Program-made: the position numbers and the translations under genes
Source: SAR86 cluster bacterium
GTDB taxonomy: Bacteria; Pseudomonadota; Gammaproteobacteria; Magnimaribacterales; Magnimaribacteraceae
DNA length: 54,194 nucleotides
NCBI GenBank assembly: GCA_022447065.1
Contig: JAKUUM010000014.1
Location: 1 to 54,194 of the forward strand
Direction: 5' to 3'
Notes under the pieces: generated by a model
The model's input: only the letters and a program-made list of their open reading frames with translations
Database searches by the model: none
Told to the model about the DNA's origin: nothing
Shown: positions 25,477-33,604 of the stretch, piece after piece
How positions within the stretch are numbered: position 1 is the first letter of the stretch
How the letters are laid out: every line of letters begins with the position of its first letter

Positions 25477-26448
25477 TTAGTCGTCTTTATAAATCTTAAT
25501 AACTTTAGATATCTTATTGGTTTGATAACCCCTAATCATACCTTCGGTATTAAAAGGTGTGGAGATATTTCCTTTTGAATCTAAGGAAATAATTCCTCCT
25601 TCTCCACCTGCCTCAGTTAATTTCTTTATAACTAAATGACTAGACTTAGCTAAGGAAAGATTCGAGTATTCCATTAGTTTGCAAACATCAGCAGCGGTTA
25701 GAAGGCGCATGAAATATTCCCCTTGTCCTGTTCCTGACACAGCGCATAATCCATTTTGAGCCCAAGTACCAGCTCCAAGGATAGGAGAATCTCCCACCCT
25801 TCCAGGCATCTTATTAGATCTCCCTCCTGTTGAAGTTGCTGCAGATAAATTCCCATTTTTATCTAATGCCACAGCCCCTACCGTCCCCATTTTTTTGTCT
25901 TTTTTATTCTTCCTGACTCTATTTAGATTTTTTTCTGAGTAGAAATAGGAAGGATCTACAAGCTCTATACCAACTGATAAGGCAAATTGTTCCGCCCCTT
26001 TACTAACTAACATCACGTGTTCAGACTTTTCCATCACTGCTCTGGACAGAAGTATTGGGTTTTTGATGTGACTGACAGAAGCAACAGCGCCACCTTTGCC
26101 AGTGGCTCCATCCATTATTGATGCATCCATCTCTTGAACTTCTGCAGAAGTATAAACTGCCCCTTTTCCAGCATTAAACTGTGGTAAATCTTCTAAAATA
26201 GTTACTACTGTGGTTACTGCGTCTAAACTTGTTCCTCCTTTTTCTAGAATCTTATATCCCGTGACTAAAGCAGCATCTATTCCTTCTTTGTAAGCTTTGG
26301 CTCTAGCTTTGGTTAAGCCTGAATACATTCCGGAACCCCCGTGCACCACAAGGCCAAAGTTAACTATGTCGTGATGTGCAGAACTAACCATTCCTGTTAA
26401 TAAACATAACAGACTTATAGAAAAGAGCTTGATTAACGACCTTTCCAT
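25477..26448 (-). CDS. Isoaspartyl peptidase/L-asparaginase (Ntn hydrolase), exported
   Basis: This 323-residue type 2 asparaginase-family enzyme starts with a signal peptide (hydrophobic run to MVSSA), placing it in the periplasm. The precursor would self-cleave before T189 in KMGTVGAVALD, making that threonine the N-terminal nucleophile. NAGKGAVYT and MDASIMDG near residues 92-114 are conserved in the alpha subunit, and the substrate loop includes GRVGDSPILGAGTWA. Such enzymes degrade isoaspartyl dipeptides and asparagine. The start overlaps the last 16 bases of the upstream crotonase gene. Its link to that gene is probably only shared transcription. Confidence 0.85.
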   Translation of the reverse strand: MERSLIKLFSISLLCLLTGMVSSAHHDIVNFGLVVHGGSGMYSGLTKARAKAYKEGIDAALVTGYKILEKGGTSLDAVTTVVTILEDLPQFNAGKGAVYTSAEVQEMDASIMDGATGKGGAVASVSHIKNPILLSRAVMEKSEHVMLVSKGAEQFALSVGIELVDPSYFYSEKNLNRVRKNKKDKKMGTVGAVALDKNGNLSAATSTGGRSNKMPGRVGDSPILGAGTWAQNGLCAVSGTGQGEYFMRLLTAADVCKLMEYSNLSLAKSSHLVIKKLTEAGGEGGIISLDSKGNISTPFNTEGMIRGYQTNKISKVIKIYKDD

Positions 26449-27218
26449 TCAGGTGTTCTTTTCTCTGCAAACGCAACCGGCCCTTCTACAAAATCTTCAC
26501 TTTTTAATAAATCACCGACAGCTGAATACTGTCCTTGCATAGATTTTTCTAAATTAGCTTCGCCTAAACTTTGATAAGCTACTTGTTTAGTAGCTCTAAT
26601 CGACATGGGTGAACAGGCTTCGATATCTTTAGCCCATCTTCTGGCTGTTTCCATTAGATCAACCAGTGGAACAACTTCATTAACTATTCCTAATTCTTTA
26701 GCTTCGGCAGCACCTACATGTCTACCTGTCAGCATCATGCCCATTGCATTTTTCATCCCTATCTGCCTAGGAAGTCTTTGCATTCCTCCAGCTAAAGCAG
26801 CCAATCCAACTCTAGGTTCAGGAAGAGCAAATCTTGCGTTATCAGATGCAATTATTAGATCACAAGCTAAGGCTATTTCCATTCCACCTCCCATGGCAAA
26901 GCCATTGACAGCTGCAATTAATGGTTTATTAAGATCAAACCTACTGGTTAATCCTGCGAATCCTGAGGATGGCATTCCAGATCTATCTCCTCCAGAAGCC
27001 TGGTATTTTAAATCGTTACCAGCGGAAAAAGCCCTGTCACCCGTTCCTGTAATAATTCCAATCCACAGGTTTTCATCTTTATCAAATTCATTCCATACTT
27101 CATCAAACTCTCTATGAGAGGGCGGGTGAAGGGAATTCATAACTTCTGGTCGGTTGATGGTCACTTCCAGAACATGGCCGTTAATTTCAGTGTTTAAAAA
27201 TTCATAATCTTTTTTCAT
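26433..27218 (-). CDS. Enoyl-CoA hydratase/isomerase (CaiD-like) family protein
   Basis: This 261-residue crotonase has RAFSAGNDLKY as first oxyanion region and VNGFAMGGGMEIALACDL as second. The following PEPRVGLAALAGGMQRLPRQIG stretch matches the standard hydratase pattern with the first catalytic glutamate at about residue 120 (GGGME). The resemblance is to carnitinyl-CoA dehydratase-like and general enoyl-CoA hydratases. It is transcribed away from the amidotransferase gene, with 76 bases between their starts. It could serve the same CoA pathway as the genes to its left, although it is on the opposite strand and in another transcript. Confidence 0.85.
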   Translation of the reverse strand: MKKDYEFLNTEINGHVLEVTINRPEVMNSLHPPSHREFDEVWNEFDKDENLWIGIITGTGDRAFSAGNDLKYQASGGDRSGMPSSGFAGLTSRFDLNKPLIAAVNGFAMGGGMEIALACDLIIASDNARFALPEPRVGLAALAGGMQRLPRQIGMKNAMGMMLTGRHVGAAEAKELGIVNEVVPLVDLMETARRWAKDIEACSPMSIRATKQVAYQSLGEANLEKSMQGQYSAVGDLLKSEDFVEGPVAFAEKRTPEWKGR

Positions 27219-27294
27219 TTGTCTCTCCTCTTAAAAGAATTAAGAATATCAGTCTATTAGTTTATAGTCATGTCATCCTAGGCTGGAAAAGATA

Positions 27295-28008
27295 ATGAAA
27301 GTAGGAATATTATTAACTGATCACGTCATGGATGAATTACAAATTAAACATGGAGACATGCCAGACTTTTATGAATTTATATTCAATGAAGTTGATCCTT
27401 CTATTTCTTTAGAAATATTTGATGTTGTTAAAAATGAGTATCCTGAGGATATAAACGCGTGTGAGGGCTATCTGATAACAGGAAGCAGGGAGAGCGTATA
27501 CGATCAAATTCATTGGATTGAAACTTTAAAGAAATTTGTGCTTAAACTACACGCTCAAAAAAAACCCCTGATAGGAATTTGTTTTGGTCATCAATTAATT
27601 GCTCAGATATTAGGGGGCATTTCTGAGGAAGCCAAAGTAGGTTGGACAGTGGGAAATCAAACTTACGAGTTCAAAAAAAGATTCCCTTGGAGTGAAGATG
27701 ATATTTCTTCTATCAAACTACTTCACAGTCACAAGGATCAGGTAACCAAATTACCCTTAGAGGCCACACTAATAGCCTCCACCAAGAAAGTCCCAATAGC
27801 TATGTTTCATATAGGTAATCATATTCTGTCTCACCAAGGGCACCCTGAATTTACTAAAGAATACGTATTTGATGTAGCTACTAAAAGAAGAAAAATATTA
27901 GGTGAACATACTTACTTGGAAGCGATTAAGAATCTTCAGAAGACAACCCCAGATAATAAGGTTGTCGCAAAATGGTGGCTAGATTTCTTTCGTTTTAACA
28001 ATCAATAA
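27295..28008 (+). CDS. Class I glutamine amidotransferase-like protein
   Basis: This 237-residue protein is a free-standing GATase1 domain. The triad is C96 in GICFGHQ, H183 and E185 in GHPEF. It resembles the YfeJ/GMP-synthase-like amidotransferase group, some members of which hydrolyse gamma-glutamyl compounds such as gamma-glutamylpolyamines. There is no synthase partner here. The ATG follows GGAAAAG. Its last seven bases overlap the end of the convergent TauD-type gene. The precise substrate is not evident. Confidence 0.8.
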   Translation: MKVGILLTDHVMDELQIKHGDMPDFYEFIFNEVDPSISLEIFDVVKNEYPEDINACEGYLITGSRESVYDQIHWIETLKKFVLKLHAQKKPLIGICFGHQLIAQILGGISEEAKVGWTVGNQTYEFKKRFPWSEDDISSIKLLHSHKDQVTKLPLEATLIASTKKVPIAMFHIGNHILSHQGHPEFTKEYVFDVATKRRKILGEHTYLEAIKNLQKTTPDNKVVAKWWLDFFRFNNQ

Positions 28009-28829
28009 GGTGATTCAGTATCATCTATGGTAATTCTTTCCATTCTTCTTAATTGAGGCCAATAAGTATTATCTGGTTTGTGAATTACTGAACGATTGTC
28101 CCAAAAGGCTATCGAGTTAGTTTTCCATCTAAAGCGACATTGGTATTCTTCTTTTCGGATGTGTTCACAAAGAAAAGAAAGTAATTCTCTTGATTCTGAA
28201 TCATTGAGTGTGTTTATCTTTGAAGTAAACAAACTATTTACGTAGATAAGCCTCTTTCCAGTAACTGGATGAGTTCTAATAACCGGATGTTCAACAGGAG
28301 GATTATCTATTAAAGCTTGTTTTAATTTTTCTCTCCCATAAGGTTCTTCAAGACTTTCCTTAAAACCATATTCAAAGCTATGAACAGCTTGCATATCCTT
28401 TAAAGAATTTTTCATATCATTAGGCAAGCCCTCAAATGCAGCGGAGAGGCTAGCGAAAAGAGTATCGCCGCCTTCTTTGGGAATAATCTTCCCCAATAAA
28501 ATACTACCCAAAGGAGGGATTTTTCTAAAAGTCATATCTGTATGCCATTCCTCTATTTTGGAAGGGTTATCCTCGTCATTTTCCAGAATGGTAATTTCTG
28601 GAAAACCTTTAACGGTTGGGTAAACAGGATGGCTTTGAAGTTCACCAAAGTTTAACGCAAAAGCTTTATGCTGTGTAGGAGATATCTCTTGATCTCTAAA
28701 GAAGATCACTTCATTTTCAGCTAAACTTTGCTTAATAAACTCAACCTCTTTGGTTTGTAAAGGTTCTCTTAGATCAATCTCATCTATGGTGGCTCCCAAA
28801 GCTGAGTCTTCTTTTCTTATTTTTGCCAT
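28002..28829 (-). CDS. TauD/TfdA family 2-oxoglutarate dioxygenase
   Basis: This 275-residue Fe(II)/2-oxoglutarate-dependent dioxygenase has the metal ligands H96-T-D98 (EWHTDMTF) and H250 (DNRSVIH), with 2-oxoglutarate-binding arginines R261 and R265 (LRRMER). The spacing matches TauD (H99, D101, H255, R266, R270). The family hydroxylates taurine, 2,4-D, alkyl sulfates or other small acids, releasing the leaving group. No sulfonate ABC transporter or monooxygenase lies nearby, so taurine is not supported. The lack of a ribosome site is common to several genes here. It points toward the amidotransferase gene. Confidence 0.88.
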   Translation of the reverse strand: MAKIRKEDSALGATIDEIDLREPLQTKEVEFIKQSLAENEVIFFRDQEISPTQHKAFALNFGELQSHPVYPTVKGFPEITILENDEDNPSKIEEWHTDMTFRKIPPLGSILLGKIIPKEGGDTLFASLSAAFEGLPNDMKNSLKDMQAVHSFEYGFKESLEEPYGREKLKQALIDNPPVEHPVIRTHPVTGKRLIYVNSLFTSKINTLNDSESRELLSFLCEHIRKEEYQCRFRWKTNSIAFWDNRSVIHKPDNTYWPQLRRMERITIDDTESPY

Positions 28830-28881
28830 ATTTCTGTATTCGTATTTTAAAATGAATATGTAAAAGGTAGAAATTATTTAT

Positions 28882-29385
28882 ATGCTTTTAAATTTATTAC
28901 TTATAAGACATGCCAAATCCAGCTGGGCAAATCCTAATTTAAGCGATTTTGATCGACCTTTAAATAAGAGAGGTAAGCATAATGCTCCTTTAATGGGGAA
29001 GCGGATAAATGGCTATGAAATGCAAATAGATACAATAATTTCTAGCCCGGCTCGGAGAGCTAAGGAGACAGCAAAAATCATTGCTAAAGAAGTAGGTTTC
29101 TTTGAAAAGAATATTAATTATGAGATAGGGTTATATCACGCTTCTTTGGACATATTCATCAAGGTTTTATCTGATCAAAAAAAAGAAAATCTTATGATGG
29201 TTGGACACAACCCTGGAATCCAAGAATTTAGCTATTGGCTTTGCTCTGAACCAAGAATAAATTTCCCTACTTGCGGAGCTATTTTAATTTCCTTTAATTT
29301 ACAGGAATGGTCTGAATTAAATAAATACTGTGGAACAATAAGATCCTTTGAATATCCCAAGATGTTTTATGAAGAAAATATTTAA
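28882..29385 (+). CDS. sixA: Phosphohistidine phosphatase SixA-like protein
   Basis: This 167-residue histidine phosphatase has the catalytic R9-H10 (LLIRHAKSSW), a conserved arginine in SSPARRAKET and the second histidine H109 in VGHNPG. The HAKSSW start and short length fit SixA, which removes phosphate from histidine phosphotransfer domains and the nitrogen PTS protein. No histidine kinase is encoded nearby, so its partner is unknown. The C-terminal end overlaps the start of the serine hydrolase gene by 17 bases in another frame. Confidence 0.85.
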   Translation: MLLNLLLIRHAKSSWANPNLSDFDRPLNKRGKHNAPLMGKRINGYEMQIDTIISSPARRAKETAKIIAKEVGFFEKNINYEIGLYHASLDIFIKVLSDQKKENLMMVGHNPGIQEFSYWLCSEPRINFPTCGAILISFNLQEWSELNKYCGTIRSFEYPKMFYEENI

Positions 29386-30520
29386 CTACTACTTATTACA
29401 AATAAGTTTAATTTTTATCTTAACCAGTTGTGGAGGGAGTGGGGGTAGTTCAACTCCCAATGATCCTCCAATAGTACAGTCACCAAATCCTTCTACAAAT
29501 ACTTGGCCTAACACTAGTTGGGAAGTTGTCGATCCATCAAAAGTCAACATGGATCAAACTAAGTTGCAGCAAGCACTTGATTATGCATTTGTAGACAATC
29601 GTAATACCCAAGCTGTCGTAGTCATTCGTCATGGCGTTATTGTCGCCGAACAATATTCAGATGGTAATAACAGGTTTTCGTTGGCCACCAGTTGGTCTAC
29701 AGCAAAAAGCTTTACCAGTGCATTAATCGGTATGGCCATAGAACAAGGTTTGATTGGGTCTGTTGATGATAAAGCTTGTTTATATTTAAGTGAATGGGAT
29801 TGTGATGAAGTAGTTTGTCTGAGTTTGGATTGTCCAAAATCAAGAGCTGAAATCTCCATACGAGATCTTCTAGAAATGAGATCTGGATTAGAAGATGAGA
29901 GTATTGGTGGATTTAGTATTTACTCTTCTGCTGACGATCAATTATATTTTGCGCTTAACAGAACGGGTGTAAAAACGAGTGGAACCGAATTTCTCTATTC
30001 AAATTCAGATTCGATGATTTTATCTGGAATATTGGAAACAGCCACTGGTATGTCAGCCAAAGAATTTGCGGAGAGAGATCTTTTTTCTTCGATACAAATG
30101 ACCGGAGATTGGTGGTCGGATAAAGAAGGTCACACCATGACGTATTGTTGTATAGATGCCATCAGCAGAGATTTTGCCAGATTTGGACTTCTTTTTGCCA
30201 GGAATGGGATGTGGAAGGAAAGTCAAATTGTTACTCCGGAATGGGTTTTGGAATCAACTTCTCTTGCCGAGGGACTGAGTTATTATGGTTTGCACTGGTG
30301 GGTTTATGCATCAACTAATTTTTTTGCGGCTCAAGGATTACACACAAATGACATATGGGTTAATCAATCGTTAGACTTAGTCGTTGTAAGAAATAGTGAC
30401 TTTACAAGATATGGCACTGATAGTATTAGAACTGGCTCTAATATTCATAGCACTAACGCACCAAGTTCTTGGAATAATACAGAATTTCTTACTTATGTAA
30501 CCGATTCTATTACTCAATAA
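29369..30520 (+). CDS. Serine hydrolase lipoprotein (class C beta-lactamase fold)
   Basis: This envelope lipoprotein has a signal ending in the lipobox ILTSC, so C21 is lipid-modified, followed by a low-complexity Gly/Ser/Pro linker. The hydrolase domain has S110-T-A-K113 as nucleophile motif and Y210-S-N212 as the second element. It resembles EstB/6-aminohexanoate-dimer hydrolase-like proteins. Several disulfide-capable cysteines occur at about residues 137, 145, 150 and 155. An upstream ATG at 29348 is in frame, but ATG at 29369 gives a proper MKK signal start. It overlaps the sixA gene. The substrate is unknown; peptidoglycan or small amide/ester hydrolysis are family precedents. Confidence 0.82.
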   Translation: MKKIFNYYLLQISLIFILTSCGGSGGSSTPNDPPIVQSPNPSTNTWPNTSWEVVDPSKVNMDQTKLQQALDYAFVDNRNTQAVVVIRHGVIVAEQYSDGNNRFSLATSWSTAKSFTSALIGMAIEQGLIGSVDDKACLYLSEWDCDEVVCLSLDCPKSRAEISIRDLLEMRSGLEDESIGGFSIYSSADDQLYFALNRTGVKTSGTEFLYSNSDSMILSGILETATGMSAKEFAERDLFSSIQMTGDWWSDKEGHTMTYCCIDAISRDFARFGLLFARNGMWKESQIVTPEWVLESTSLAEGLSYYGLHWWVYASTNFFAAQGLHTNDIWVNQSLDLVVVRNSDFTRYGTDSIRTGSNIHSTNAPSSWNNTEFLTYVTDSITQ

Positions 30521-30578
30521 AAGGTTAAAACATTTAATTTTTAATGAAAAGAAAGAGCAAGGAATTTAAAATATAAAA

Positions 30579-30992
30579 ATGAAAAGAGGAATAACTTTCG
30601 GAGCCTTTGATTTGTTTCATGCAGGACATATCTTGATGCTGGAAGAAGCAAAGTCTGTCTGTGATTATCTTATAGTATGCATCCAAAGCGACCCTTCATT
30701 AGATCGTCAAGAAAAGAATAGCCCTGTCCAATCAATAGTTGAAAGAGAGATCCAGGTATCAGCATGTAAATATGTTGATGAAGTTATGATTTATGATGCC
30801 GAATCAGATTTATTGGATATTTTAGAAGAGACTCAATGGGATGTAAGAATTTTAGGTGAAGAGTATAAGGATAAATACTTCACAGGTAGGGATGAAACTT
30901 TTGATAGGTGTTATTTCAATAAAAGACCACACGACTTTTCAAGTTCTGAATTAAGAGAAAGGGTGGCAAGAGAACATTTTTTAAAAAAATAA
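30579..30992 (+). CDS. Cytidylyltransferase-like nucleotidyltransferase (TagD-type)
   Basis: This 137-residue protein has the nucleotidyltransferase HxGH motif H14-A-G-H17 (TFGAFDLFHAGH) and a C-terminal SSSELRERV matching the ISSTxxR motif. This pattern is that of glycerol-3-phosphate cytidylyltransferase-like enzymes, which make CDP-alcohols from CTP. Its length is the normal one for TagD. Gammaproteobacteria lack wall teichoic acid, so a role in a capsule, lipid headgroup or nucleotide-sugar precursor is more likely than teichoic acid synthesis. It is followed after 14 bases by PPK2. Confidence 0.82.
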   Translation: MKRGITFGAFDLFHAGHILMLEEAKSVCDYLIVCIQSDPSLDRQEKNSPVQSIVEREIQVSACKYVDEVMIYDAESDLLDILEETQWDVRILGEEYKDKYFTGRDETFDRCYFNKRPHDFSSSELRERVAREHFLKK

Positions 30993-31006
30993 AAAAATTT
31001 ATTTGT

Positions 31007-31837
31007 ATGCAAATATACGACGTAACTGAATATTCAAAATTATCGCCCTCTGCTTATAAAAAAGAAGTAGAACGACTACAAATAGAGCTACTAAAATTAC
31101 AGAATTGGGCGATCGAACATAACAAAAAATTGGCTATAGTTTTTGAAGGTCGGGACGCTTCTGGAAAAACAGGCATTATTAATCTTATGAAGAGGCATCT
31201 AATTCCAAAACATATAAATTATGTAAATATCGGCATTCCTGATCAAAAGAAATCTAAGTACTGGTTTGATACATATAGAAAAGAAATGCCCAAAAAAGGA
31301 GAAATAACTTTCTTTGACCGATCTTGGTACTCTAGAGCTACTGTAGAAATTACCATGGGATACTGCAATAAGAAACAATACACAAGTTTTATGAGAAGGG
31401 TAAATAACTGGGAAGAGGACCTACTAAATGAAGGAATTGAGCTGAGAAAAATTTACCTTTCGGTAAGTAAGAAAGAGCAACAAACTCGTTTTAAAAAAAG
31501 ACTAAAGGACCCATTGAGATATTGGAAGCTAACCGATCACGACCTCAGTATGGCAAAGAAATGGGATATTTACTCTTTTTTTAAAACTCAGATGCTTGAT
31601 AGGACTTCCACGCAGAATCATCCATGGGTAGTGATTAATGCGAATAACAAAATGTTGGCAAGATTGAGCTCACTCCGTTTTGTTTTAAACGAATTCAATT
31701 ACCCAGATAAAAATCTTGAAGTAGCTGATGATTGGACCTCAAAAATTACAAATTATAGCTACGACTTTAAGGGAGTTACTTTTGAGAATCTTTCCCATCA
31801 ACAATTTGAACTCCTTACAAAGAATTTGAGAGAATAA
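31007..31837 (+). CDS. ppk2: PPK2 family polyphosphate kinase
   Basis: This 276-residue soluble kinase has the P-loop GRDASGKT (48-55), Walker B FFDRSWYSR (102-110) and the lid region RFKKRLKDPLRYWKL, all classic PPK2 motifs. PPK2 enzymes transfer phosphate from polyphosphate to nucleoside mono- or diphosphates. A single domain suggests class I (ADP/GDP) or class III, which cannot be settled by reading. It lies before a porin, a DUF47 protein and the Pit phosphate carrier on the same strand. This makes a phosphate and polyphosphate context likely. Confidence 0.92.
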   Translation: MQIYDVTEYSKLSPSAYKKEVERLQIELLKLQNWAIEHNKKLAIVFEGRDASGKTGIINLMKRHLIPKHINYVNIGIPDQKKSKYWFDTYRKEMPKKGEITFFDRSWYSRATVEITMGYCNKKQYTSFMRRVNNWEEDLLNEGIELRKIYLSVSKKEQQTRFKKRLKDPLRYWKLTDHDLSMAKKWDIYSFFKTQMLDRTSTQNHPWVVINANNKMLARLSSLRFVLNEFNYPDKNLEVADDWTSKITNYSYDFKGVTFENLSHQQFELLTKNLRE

Positions 31838-31908
31838 TAACTTATCACCTTTCTAAAACTAGGCTCGCATACATACCGTAAATAATTAAACATTTTGTTG
31901 TAATAGTA

Positions 31909-32835
31909 ATGAACATTAAATGTCTTGTTTTTTTTGTCACCATAGTTTCTTCTGTTTCTATATTTGCTGAGCCAGTTGTGTATGGCAAAATTTGGATAAC
32001 TGCAGAATCTCAAGACAGGGAAGCGAGTAGAGAATCTGACCTAGTAAGCAATGCTTCAAGGTTAGGAATTAAAGGGGAGGCAAGGATTGGAGATGGGTTG
32101 CTAGGAATTTATCAATTAGAGTACGAAGTTGATCCAGTAGATGGTACTGCTGACGAGACAAAAAACAGAACTTTAAAACAGAGAAACAGTTTTATAGGCA
32201 TAAAGGGTTCTAAAGGAACACTGTTTCTAGGAATCCACGATACTGCCTTTAAGGGTTCACAATTCAAAATTGATCTTTTTAATGATTTAGCAGCTGATAG
32301 GAAAAATATACTACATGGTAAGAACCGTATGAGGGATTTTCTAGGTTATACCTCACCAGGTGCAAGTGGATTTACTTTTACCATCAATGCAATAAGAGGT
32401 AACGACGGTCAAGGTGATGAAAAGATTGGAGATTCTAAGTCGTATTCATTAAATTATGAGAACCAGAATATTTATGTCAGTTTGGCTCAAGATTCAAAGA
32501 TCAAAGGATATGACAATTCCAGTATCTCAGTACAAATTCCAATTAAAAGGCATGGCATAGGTTTTATTTACCAAGAGTCTAAAAATATTTATACAGGAAT
32601 AAGCCAAGAAGGGCATATCATAAGTTTAGCTTATACACTTGGGGAGAAGGGAAGATTAGAGATGCAAAGTGGATCTTCAGATATGAAGATAGAAGGGGGG
32701 CAGCAGACTACTTTAGGTTATAAGTACTACTTATCTAAGGAATTTCAAATTTTCTTTTTCATTACTGACCTCAAAGCAAAGGATGTTACTAAGCAAAAAA
32801 CAATAAATGCTCTTGGGTTTCAATGGAATTTTTAA
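31909..32835 (+). CDS. Outer-membrane porin (Gram-negative porin family)
   Basis: This 308-residue protein has a signal peptide ending SIFA, then a porin-type start EPVVYGKIWITAESQ. The strand-rich body shows the family motifs SRLGIKGEARIGDGLLGIYQLE and RNSFIGIKGSKGTLFLG (read in part). It ends in a barrel-closing FQWNF with C-terminal Phe, the assembly signal for Bam. The length suits a 16-stranded trimeric general porin. Position between PPK2 and the Pit phosphate uptake pair suggests an anion-selective phosphate porin like OprP or PhoE, which is inference from neighbours only. No convincing Pho box was found upstream. Confidence 0.85.
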   Translation: MNIKCLVFFVTIVSSVSIFAEPVVYGKIWITAESQDREASRESDLVSNASRLGIKGEARIGDGLLGIYQLEYEVDPVDGTADETKNRTLKQRNSFIGIKGSKGTLFLGIHDTAFKGSQFKIDLFNDLAADRKNILHGKNRMRDFLGYTSPGASGFTFTINAIRGNDGQGDEKIGDSKSYSLNYENQNIYVSLAQDSKIKGYDNSSISVQIPIKRHGIGFIYQESKNIYTGISQEGHIISLAYTLGEKGRLEMQSGSSDMKIEGGQQTTLGYKYYLSKEFQIFFFITDLKAKDVTKQKTINALGFQWNF

Positions 32836-32908
32836 TCCTCTGTCTTATATGTTTTCACCAAAATGACATATAAATAAAATAAAATAAGATTTCAACGAAG
32901 AAGAGAAT

Positions 32909-33589
32909 ATGAAATTAAAAAGTACTTTCTCAGATTTGATCAGTAAATCTCCGTTTGGACCAATCCAAATCCATATGGAGAAATCGAAGGAATGTGCTGA
33001 AGAGTTATTGGAATTGATAGATGCAGTCATTAAGGATGACTGGGTCGCGGTAGCTTCAAGTAGAGAAAAGATTATAGGACTAGAAAAAGAGGCAGATAAA
33101 TTAAAAGCAGAAACAAGGAATCTTTTACCAAAAGGTTTTTTCTTGTTTGTTCCTAGAAGAGACTTACTAGATCTCATTGGTCTAGCAGATGATATTCCAA
33201 ATATAATAAAAGACATATCAGGATTAATTTATGGAAGGCAGATGTTAATACCTCCTCAAATTACTGTTTCCTTTAAAGAGTTTGCAGAAGAAGCTGTTGC
33301 GATAATTAGTACCGCTGCTTCAGCTATTGATCAATTAAACGAAGTATCGAGGTTAGCTTTTGGGAGTAGAGCTTCAGAGAAGTTAGATAAGATTATTTCT
33401 AAACTTGGCTCTTTGGAGGCTGAAAGTGATAGATCTGAAGTAATGATAAGACGCCAACTCTTTGATATTGAAAGGGATTTACCTCCCATTGAAGCTATGT
33501 TCCTTTATGACGTTATAAATAAAATTGGAGAGCTTGCTGACAGGGCTGAACAAGTTGGTCATCGGCTCAGTTTAATTGCAGTTAGATAA
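32909..33589 (+). CDS. DUF47/PhoU-like Pit accessory protein
   Basis: This 226-residue mostly helical cytoplasmic protein has the TIGR00153 (DUF47) features: LKSTFSDLISKSPFGPIQIHMEK at the start (read in part) and acidic repeats such as IIGLEKEADKLKAETR, related to PhoU metal-binding repeats. It lacks membrane segments. Such proteins regulate or assist low-affinity phosphate carriers and occur directly before pit genes. A GAAGAGA site precedes the ATG. The next gene is Pit after 15 bases. Confidence 0.88.
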   Translation: MKLKSTFSDLISKSPFGPIQIHMEKSKECAEELLELIDAVIKDDWVAVASSREKIIGLEKEADKLKAETRNLLPKGFFLFVPRRDLLDLIGLADDIPNIIKDISGLIYGRQMLIPPQITVSFKEFAEEAVAIISTAASAIDQLNEVSRLAFGSRASEKLDKIISKLGSLEAESDRSEVMIRRQLFDIERDLPPIEAMFLYDVINKIGELADRAEQVGHRLSLIAVR

Positions 33590-33604
33590 AGAGGAAATTT
33601 CTTA

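Noticed and set aside
31838-31908. Pho box upstream of the porin
   Set aside because: No pair of CTGTCAT-like repeats at the right spacing could be found.
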